Assembly (NCBI RefSeq): GCF_021213805.1
Contig: NZ_JAJQJI010000003.1
Location: forward strand, 62,001 to 126,000
Length of the DNA stretch: 64,000 nucleotides
Origin: Mycobacterium sp. MYCO198283
Lineage (GTDB): Bacteria; Actinomycetota; Actinomycetes; Mycobacteriales; Mycobacteriaceae
Direction of reading: 5' to 3'
Shown here: positions 58,480 through 64,000 of the stretch, piece by piece
Layout of the letters: every line of letters begins with the position of its first letter
How positions within the stretch are numbered: the first letter of the stretch is position 1
Notes under the pieces: model-generated
The model's input: the letters and a program-made list of their open reading frames with translations, nothing else
What the model was told of the DNA's origin: nothing
Database searches by the model: none
Made by a program: the position numbers and the translations under genes

Positions 58480-60321
58480 ATGACAACGGGCAGTGGTATC
58501 GCCGCGCCGCGGGTGGACCGCGACGTGGTCAGCCGGTTCGCGACGTGCTGTCGCGCCCTGGGCATGACGGTCTACGACCGGACCCGGCCGGCCGACCTCG
58601 ACGCCGCACGCTCCGGCTTCGAGGCCCTCACCCGCGTCGCGCACGACCAGTGCGACGCATGGACCGGCCTGGCCGCCGCCGGTGACGTCTCACCCGCCGT
58701 GCTGCAGCAGGTGCACCGCACGGTCGCCTCCGCCGGATTGCTGCAGCGCGAGATCGAGCTGCCCCCAGGCGCACTGGGATTCAGCTACGACACCGGGCTG
58801 TACCTGACGTTCCGCGCCACCGGCCCCGACGACTTCGCGCTGGCCCACGCCGCGGCGCTGCTCAGCGCGGGGGAGTATGCGCGCGCCGACGCGCTGATCG
58901 GCGAGGTGGCCCAGCGGCGCGGTGAGTGGCTCGACGCGCGCTGGCTGCAGGTCGCGCTGCACTACCGGGCGCAGCGGTGGTCCGACGTGGTGCGGCTGCT
59001 CACGCCGATCGTCAACGACCCCCGGCTCGACGAAACGTTCCGGCACGGCGCCCGGACGGCGTTGGGAACCGCGCTGGCACGCCTCGGGATGTTCGCTCCG
59101 GCGCTGTCGTATCTGGCGGAACCGGCCGGTCCCATCGCGGTGGCGGCGGTCGACGGCGCGCTTGCCAAGGCGTTGGCGCTGCGCGCGCACGGCGAGGACG
59201 ACGAAGCCGGCGACGTGCTGGCACAGCTGTACGCAGCAAACCCGGGAAACGAACAGGTCGAGGCGGCCCTGTCCGACCCGACCTTCGGGATGGCGACCAC
59301 CACCGCCGCGCGGATCGATGCCCGCACCGACCCCTGGGACGTCGACACCGAACCTGGCGAAGCCGACTTCATCGACCCCGGCGCGCACGAGCGCAAGGCC
59401 AGCCTGCTCGCCGAGGCCGAAGCGGAGCTGTCGCTGTTCATCGGCCTCGACGAGGTCAAGACGCAGGTGTCGCGGCTCAAGAGCTCGGTGGCGATGGCGC
59501 TCTTGCGCCAGGAGCGGGGGCTGGCCGTCGCCAACCGGTCGCACCACCTGGTGTTCGCCGGCCCGCCCGGCACCGGCAAGACCACGATCGCGCGCGTCGT
59601 CGCGAAGATCTACTGCGGCCTGGGCCTGCTCAAGCGGGAGAACGTCCGCGAGGTGCACCGCGCCGACCTGATCGGCCAGCACATCGGCGAGACCGAGGCC
59701 AAGACCAACGCCGTCATCGACAGCGCGCTCGACGGGGTGCTGTTCCTCGACGAGGCGTATGCGCTGGTGGCCACGGGCGCCAAGAACGACTTCGGGCTGG
59801 TGGCCATCGACACGCTGCTCGCGCGGATGGAGAACGACCGCGACCGCCTGGTCGTCATCATCGCCGGCTACCGCGCAGAACTCGACCAGTTCCTCGACAC
59901 CAACGAGGGCCTGCGGTCGCGTTTCACCCGCTCGATCGACTTCCCGTCCTACACACCGTCCGAACTGGTCGAGATCGCCACCTCGATGGCGGCCATGCGC
60001 GACAGCACCTTCGAGCCCGCCGCCGCCGACGAACTGCGGCGGCTGTTCGCCGCGCTCGTCGACACCGAGTCACCCGACACCCGCGGGGTGGCGCGGCGCA
60101 GCATCGACATCGCCGGCAACGGACGGTTCGTGCGCAACATCGTCGAGCGCTCGGAAGAGGAGCGCGAGCACCGCCTGGACAACTGCGGACTTACCCAGTT
60201 CACCGACGAGGAGCTGATGACCATCACGCTCGACGACGTGCGGAACGCCGTCGTCCCGCTGCTGCAGGGCCTCGGACTGCCGGCGCCGGCCGCGCACGCG
60301 AGGAGCGGTTCTGGTGGCTGA
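58480..60321 (+). CDS. eccA3: ESX-3 AAA+ ATPase EccA3
   Basis: This 613-residue protein has an N-terminal TPR-like domain (about 1-280) and a CbxX/CfqX-type AAA+ domain: Walker A FAGPPGTGKTTIARV (about 358-372), Walker B GVLFLDEAYALV (about 416-427) and arginine fingers in LRSRFTRSIDFP. It is the cytosolic chaperone ATPase of the ESX-3 type VII secretion system, which exports iron-acquisition-linked proteins. GGAG lies six bases before ATG 58480. It overlaps eccB3 by 8 bp. Confidence 0.93.
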   Translation: MTTGSGIAAPRVDRDVVSRFATCCRALGMTVYDRTRPADLDAARSGFEALTRVAHDQCDAWTGLAAAGDVSPAVLQQVHRTVASAGLLQREIELPPGALGFSYDTGLYLTFRATGPDDFALAHAAALLSAGEYARADALIGEVAQRRGEWLDARWLQVALHYRAQRWSDVVRLLTPIVNDPRLDETFRHGARTALGTALARLGMFAPALSYLAEPAGPIAVAAVDGALAKALALRAHGEDDEAGDVLAQLYAANPGNEQVEAALSDPTFGMATTTAARIDARTDPWDVDTEPGEADFIDPGAHERKASLLAEAEAELSLFIGLDEVKTQVSRLKSSVAMALLRQERGLAVANRSHHLVFAGPPGTGKTTIARVVAKIYCGLGLLKRENVREVHRADLIGQHIGETEAKTNAVIDSALDGVLFLDEAYALVATGAKNDFGLVAIDTLLARMENDRDRLVVIIAGYRAELDQFLDTNEGLRSRFTRSIDFPSYTPSELVEIATSMAAMRDSTFEPAAADELRRLFAALVDTESPDTRGVARRSIDIAGNGRFVRNIVERSEEEREHRLDNCGLTQFTDEELMTITLDDVRNAVVPLLQGLGLPAPAAHARSGSGG

Positions 60322-61879
60322 GCGCGAGGACGACCGGCGCGGCTTCGCGTCGCGCACCCCGGTCAACACCCACCCCGACGGCATCACCTACCGCCGCGGT
60401 TTCGTCACCCGGCACCAGGTGTCGGGCTGGCGATTCCTGATGCGGCGCATCGCGTCCGGCGTCGCGCTGCACGACACCCGGATGCTCGTCGAACCGCTGC
60501 GCACCCAGTCGCGAGCGGTGATGACGGGCGCGCTCGTGGTGATCACCGGGCTGTTGGGCTGCCTCATGTTCTCCTGGATCCGGCCCGGCGGCGTGCCCGG
60601 CACCGAGCCCGTGCTCGCCGACCGCGACACCGCCGCGCTCTACGTGCGCATCGGCGACACGCTGCACCCGGTGCTCAACCTGACCTCGGCGCGGCTGATC
60701 GCCGGCGAGGCCGCCAAACCCCGCATGGTGCGCGGTTCGGAGCTCGACTCCTTCCCCCGCGGCAGCCTCGTCGGCATCCCGGGCGCCCCGGAACGCATGG
60801 TGCAGAGCACCTCTCGCGACGCCGACTGGACCGTCTGCGACGCCGGCCCGGCGTCGGGCGTCACGGTGATCGCGGGTGCGCCGGCAAGCGGCGGCGAACG
60901 GGCCGCGGTGCTGCACGACGACGAGGCGGTGCTCGCCGACAGCGGCGCCGGGACGTGGCTGCTGTGGCAGGGCCGCCGCAGCCGGATCGACCTGGCCGAC
61001 CGCGCGGTGACCGGCGCGCTGGGCATCGGCCCGGGCGCGGCGGTGCGGCCCGTCGCCGACGGCCTGCTCAACGCCGTCCCCGAGGCACCGGCCCTGCGCG
61101 CACCCGCCATCCCGGGCGCGGGGTCGCCGGCGCCGTACGCGCTGCCGGTCGCCGCGCCCGTCGGCGCGATCGTGGTGTCCTACACCGCCGACGGCGCGCT
61201 GCGGCACTATGCGGTGCTGCCGACCGGTGTGCAGCAGGTGTCGCCGGTGCTCGCCGCGGTGCTGCGCAACACCGACTCGTTCGGGCTCGACCAGCCGCCC
61301 CGGCTCGCCGCCGACGAGATCTCGCGGCTGCCGGTGGCCGACACCCTCGACGCCGACGCGTTCCCGGCGCGGCAGGTGGAGCTGCGGGACGCCGGCGCCG
61401 ATCCGGTGACCTGCGCCCACTGGTCGAAACCGGACCGGGCGGCGACGAGTTCGCTTGCGCTGCTGGCCGGTTCGACGCTGCCCATGGCCGACGGCGTGCA
61501 GGCGATCGACCTCGTCGGGGGCGGGAGCGGCGGCACCGCGCAGCGGATCGCGATGCGCCCGGGCAGCGGATACCTCACCCAGATCGTCGGCCCGCAGCCC
61601 GCGGCCACCACCGCCGGATCGCTGTTCTGGCTCGCCGACACCGGTGTGCGGTACGGCATCGAAGGCTCCCGCGACGGGATCGGCGGGTCCGGCGGCTCCG
61701 GCGACGTCGAAGGGACCGTCGCCGCGCTGGGCCTCGCCTCGCCGCCGGTGCCGGTGCCGTGGGCCGTCGCGGCGCTGTTCGCCCCGGGCCCCACGCTGTC
61801 GCGCGACGACGCGCTGGTGGCCCGCGACAGCCTCGGAACGGCCGCCGTGGCGGCCCGCCGCATCGAGGAGACACCATGA
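60314..61879 (+). CDS. eccB3: ESX-3 core membrane component EccB3
   Basis: This 521-residue protein begins with a cytosolic stretch ending in [32 protein letters not shown], followed by one transmembrane helix (about 73-95) and a large periplasmic part with R-repeat features and conserved cysteines ([16 protein letters not shown]). It forms the ESX-3 membrane complex with EccC, EccD and EccE. GTG 60314 overlaps eccA3; the stop overlaps eccC3 (ATGA). Confidence 0.93.
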   Translation: MAEREDDRRGFASRTPVNTHPDGITYRRGFVTRHQVSGWRFLMRRIASGVALHDTRMLVEPLRTQSRAVMTGALVVITGLLGCLMFSWIRPGGVPGTEPVLADRDTAALYVRIGDTLHPVLNLTSARLIAGEAAKPRMVRGSELDSFPRGSLVGIPGAPERMVQSTSRDADWTVCDAGPASGVTVIAGAPASGGERAAVLHDDEAVLADSGAGTWLLWQGRRSRIDLADRAVTGALGIGPGAAVRPVADGLLNAVPEAPALRAPAIPGAGSPAPYALPVAAPVGAIVVSYTADGALRHYAVLPTGVQQVSPVLAAVLRNTDSFGLDQPPRLAADEISRLPVADTLDADAFPARQVELRDAGADPVTCAHWSKPDRAATSSLALLAGSTLPMADGVQAIDLVGGGSGGTAQRIAMRPGSGYLTQIVGPQPAATTAGSLFWLADTGVRYGIEGSRDGIGGSGGSGDVEGTVAALGLASPPVPVPWAVAALFAPGPTLSRDDALVARDSLGTAAVAARRIEETP

Positions 61880-64000
61880 GCAGAGTCATCTTCGAGGCGC
61901 GGCGGCGGCTGCCGGTGCCGGGCGCCCGGCGGGGCGTCATCACCATCGAGCCGCCGCCCGAACTGCCGCGGCAGATCCCGCCCTCGCTGCTGCGGCGCGC
62001 GCTGCCCTACCTCATCGGCCTGCTGATCGTCGGCATGATCGTCGCGCTGGTGGCCACCGGCATGCGGCTGATGTCGCCGACCATCCTGTTCTTCCCGTTC
62101 GTGCTGCTGCTCGCCGCGACGGCGCTCTACCGCGGCTCGGACACCAAGGTGCGCACCGAGCAGATCGACGCCGAGCGCGCCGACTACCTGCGGTACCTGT
62201 CGGTGGTGCGCGACAACGTCCGCGCCGCGGCCGCCGAGCAGCGCGCCGCGCTCGAGTGGTCCCACCCCGAGCCGGCGAACCTCGCGCACGTTCCGGGATC
62301 GCGACGGCAGTGGGAACGCGATCCGGGCGACGCCGATCACCTCGTGGTCCGCACCGGCCGCGACGACGTACCGCTCGCGACCGCGCTGCGGGTCACCGAC
62401 ATCGCCGACGAGGTGGACCTGGAACCGGTGTCGCACACCACCCTTCGCGGGTTGCTCGACACCCAGCGCACCGTGCGCGACGCCCCGGTGGGCATCGACC
62501 TGCGGGCCGTCTCGGCCGTCATGGTGCTCGGGGAGCGCGACGAGGTGCGCGCCGCGCTGCGGGCCTGGCTCGCCCAGGTGATCACCTGGCACGACCCGAC
62601 CGTCGTCGGCGTCGCGCTCGCCGGCCCCGACGTGGAGAGCGACGCCTGGTCGTGGCTCAAATGGGTGGCGCACGTCGACATCCCGGGTGAGGTGGACGGC
62701 GTCGGGCCGGCGCGGTACCTCACCGCGGACGCCGCGGCGCTGCCGTCGCTGCTGGCGCCGGCGCTGCGCGGCCGCAACGCGTTCACCGGCGGGCGCGACG
62801 ACGCGCTCAAGCACCTGGTCGTCATCGTCGACGACCCCGACGCCGACGTCGACGCGCTGTTCGGCCGCACCGGCGTGGCGGGCGTGACGGTGATCGCCCG
62901 CTCGACCACGCCGCCGCACCCCGAGCAGTACCCGCACCCGGAGCGGCCGGTCCTGCGGCTGTCGGCGGGCGCCTGGGAGCGGTGGGGCAGCGGCGGCTGG
63001 GAGCCCTACGTCGCCGCCGCCGACACGCTCGCCGCCGACGACGCCCGGCACCTGGCCCGGCGGCTGGCGCGCTGGGACTCCAACCCGCTGCACACCGGCC
63101 TGCGGTCGGCTGCCACCGGCGGCGCCGCCTTCACCACGCTGCTGGGCATCCCCGACGCCGCCGCGCTCGACGTGCCGGCGCTGTGGGCGCCGCGGCGCCG
63201 CGAGGACGAGCTGCGAGTGCCCATCGGCGTCACCGCCACCGGCGAACCGCTGTACTTCGACCTCAAGGACGAGGCGGAGGGCGGCATGGGCCCGCACGGG
63301 CTGATGATCGGCATGACCGGCTCCGGCAAGTCGCAGACGCTGATGTCGATCCTGTTGTCGCTGTTGACCACTCATTCCGCCGACCGGCTCATTGTCATCT
63401 ACGCCGACTTCAAGGGCGAGGCCGGCGCGGACATCTTCCGGCACTTCCCGCAGGTCGTCGCGGTCATCTCGAACATGGCGGACAAAAAGGCGCTCGCCGA
63501 CCGGTTCGCCGACACCCTGCGCGGCGAGGTGGCGCGGCGCGAGCGGCTGCTGCGGGAAGCGGGCCGGCGCATCCAGGGCAGCGCGTTCACCTCGGTGACC
63601 GAGTACGAGAACGCCCAGGCGGCCGGGGCGAGCGGAGCGACGGGGGATGGGCCGGCGCACGACCTGCCGCCGATCCCCACCCTCTTCGTGGTCGCCGACG
63701 AGTTCAGCCTGATGCTCGCCGACCACCCCGAGTACGCCGAGCTGTTCGACTACGTCGCCCGCAAGGGCCGGTCGTTCCGCATCCACATCCTGTTCGCCTC
63801 ACAGACCCTCGACGTGGGCCGCATCAAGGACATCGACAAGAACACGTCGTACCGGATCGCGCTGAAGGTGGCCAGCCCCAGCGCATCTCGGCAGATCATC
63901 GGTGTCGAGGACGCCTACCACATCGAGAGCGGCAAGGACCACAAGGGCGTCGGCTTCCTGGTGCCGGCCCCCGGCGCGGTGCCGGTCAAATTCCGCAGCA
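61876..64000 (+). CDS. eccC3: ESX-3 FtsK/SpoIIIE ATPase EccC3 (partial, runs off the window)
   Basis: The first 708 residues are visible. Two transmembrane helices (about 40-82) are followed by a cytosolic stalk and the first FtsK/SpoIIIE ATPase domain: Walker [13 protein letters not shown] (about 476-487) and Walker [12 protein letters not shown] (about 603-613). [18 protein letters not shown] and [20 protein letters not shown] follow. It is the motor of ESX-3 secretion. An in-frame [11 protein letters not shown] segment (residues about 583-593), just before Walker B, is encoded by a 20-base repeat also found in sdhA. ATG 61876 overlaps the eccB3 stop. Confidence 0.93.
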   Translation, partial: MSRVIFEARRRLPVPGARRGVITIEPPPELPRQIPPSLLRRALPYLIGLLIVGMIVALVATGMRLMSPTILFFPFVLLLAATALYRGSDTKVRTEQIDAERADYLRYLSVVRDNVRAAAAEQRAALEWSHPEPANLAHVPGSRRQWERDPGDADHLVVRTGRDDVPLATALRVTDIADEVDLEPVSHTTLRGLLDTQRTVRDAPVGIDLRAVSAVMVLGERDEVRAALRAWLAQVITWHDPTVVGVALAGPDVESDAWSWLKWVAHVDIPGEVDGVGPARYLTADAAALPSLLAPALRGRNAFTGGRDDALKHLVVIVDDPDADVDALFGRTGVAGVTVIARSTTPPHPEQYPHPERPVLRLSAGAWERWGSGGWEPYVAAADTLAADDARHLARRLARWDSNPLHTGLRSAATGGAAFTTLLGIPDAAALDVPALWAPRRREDELRVPIGVTATGEPLYFDLKDEAEGGMGPHGLMIGMTGSGKSQTLMSILLSLLTTHSADRLIVIYADFKGEAGADIFRHFPQVVAVISNMADKKALADRFADTLRGEVARRERLLREAGRRIQGSAFTSVTEYENAQAAGASGATGDGPAHDLPPIPTLFVVADEFSLMLADHPEYAELFDYVARKGRSFRIHILFASQTLDVGRIKDIDKNTSYRIALKVASPSASRQIIGVEDAYHIESGKDHKGVGFLVPAPGAVPVKFRS
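63625..63644 (+). repeat. 20-base coding repeat inside eccC3
   Basis: GGGGCGAGCGGAGCGACGGG is identical to the minus strand of 36698-36717 in sdhA. Both copies are read in the frame that gives GASGATG and both lie in what looks like a loop between conserved blocks. Confidence 0.6.

Noticed and set aside
61207..63786. An 859-codon open frame on the minus strand opposite eccB3 and eccC3
   Set aside because: It runs antisense across two conserved ESX-3 genes and their overlap, and its sequence has no domain.

Overview
The window is about 70% GC, densely packed on both strands, and uses many GTG starts and short ATGA/GTGA overlaps. It reads as chromosome of a mycobacterium, most likely a rapidly growing Mycolicibacterium-type species. 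From about 5.6 kb to the right edge, the gene order follows Mycobacterium tuberculosis Rv0220 to Rv0284 (recalled from memory, no search run): lipC, echA1, aldehyde dehydrogenase, methyltransferase, glycosyltransferase, Rv0226c/Rv0227c, acyltransferase, aftD, lpqI, Rv0238, htdX, fabG4, fadA2, fadE5, Rv0245, sdh1, hsp20, pxpC/pxpB, Rv0269c, fadD2, fadE6, Rv0273c, Rv0276, Rv0281 and ESX-3. Blocks present in M. tuberculosis (Rv0229c-Rv0235c, Rv0239/Rv0240, Rv0252-Rv0262c) are absent, and accessory genes sit in their place.

Left part (1-12.5 kb): a truncated amidohydrolase, a REP-like palindrome, a two-domain acyl-CoA dehydrogenase, and a stress-signalling group made of a small membrane protein, an RsbQ-type alpha/beta hydrolase and an RsbP-type PAS-PP2C phosphatase. 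Lipid genes follow: two LipC/LipM-type esterases, a PlsC-type acyltransferase, a crotonase, a double-hotdog thioesterase and an acyl-CoA synthetase.

Cell-envelope block (12.6-26 kb): aldehyde dehydrogenase, a divergent methyltransferase/glycosyltransferase pair, membrane proteins, the arabinofuranosyltransferase AftD with its small DUF2613 partner, and the lipoprotein LpqI. Fatty-acid block (26-34.3 kb): a TetR regulator, htdX-fabG4, fadA2, the F6-type small RNA, a MarR-GNAT fusion, fadE5 and a flavin reductase. Four related TTAC-N6-GTAA sites suggest that the TetR protein controls this block. The operon overlap between fabG4 and htdX carries a duplicated 32-bp minigene element.

Middle (34.3-48.3 kb): succinate dehydrogenase 1 behind a CRP-like site, a PEP-mutase/isocitrate-lyase family protein, Hsp20 with a stress promoter, 5-oxoprolinase subunits, a YhhQ transporter, a YeiH transporter preceded by a separate 31-residue membrane peptide, a TetR regulator, a Tat-type class A beta-lactamase, two small exported or membrane proteins, a MenC paralogue that has lost its catalytic residues, a mycobacterial-type MTHFR and a STAS protein.

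Right part (48.4-64 kb): LigD-type primase-polymerase, fadD2, a membrane protein, fadE6, a 2-hydroxyacid dehydrogenase, TetR, an MpaB-type protein, a methyltransferase, and the ESX-3 genes eccA3, eccB3 and the start of eccC3 behind an IdeR-like iron box. No rRNA, tRNA, CRISPR array, prophage or insertion sequence was seen.
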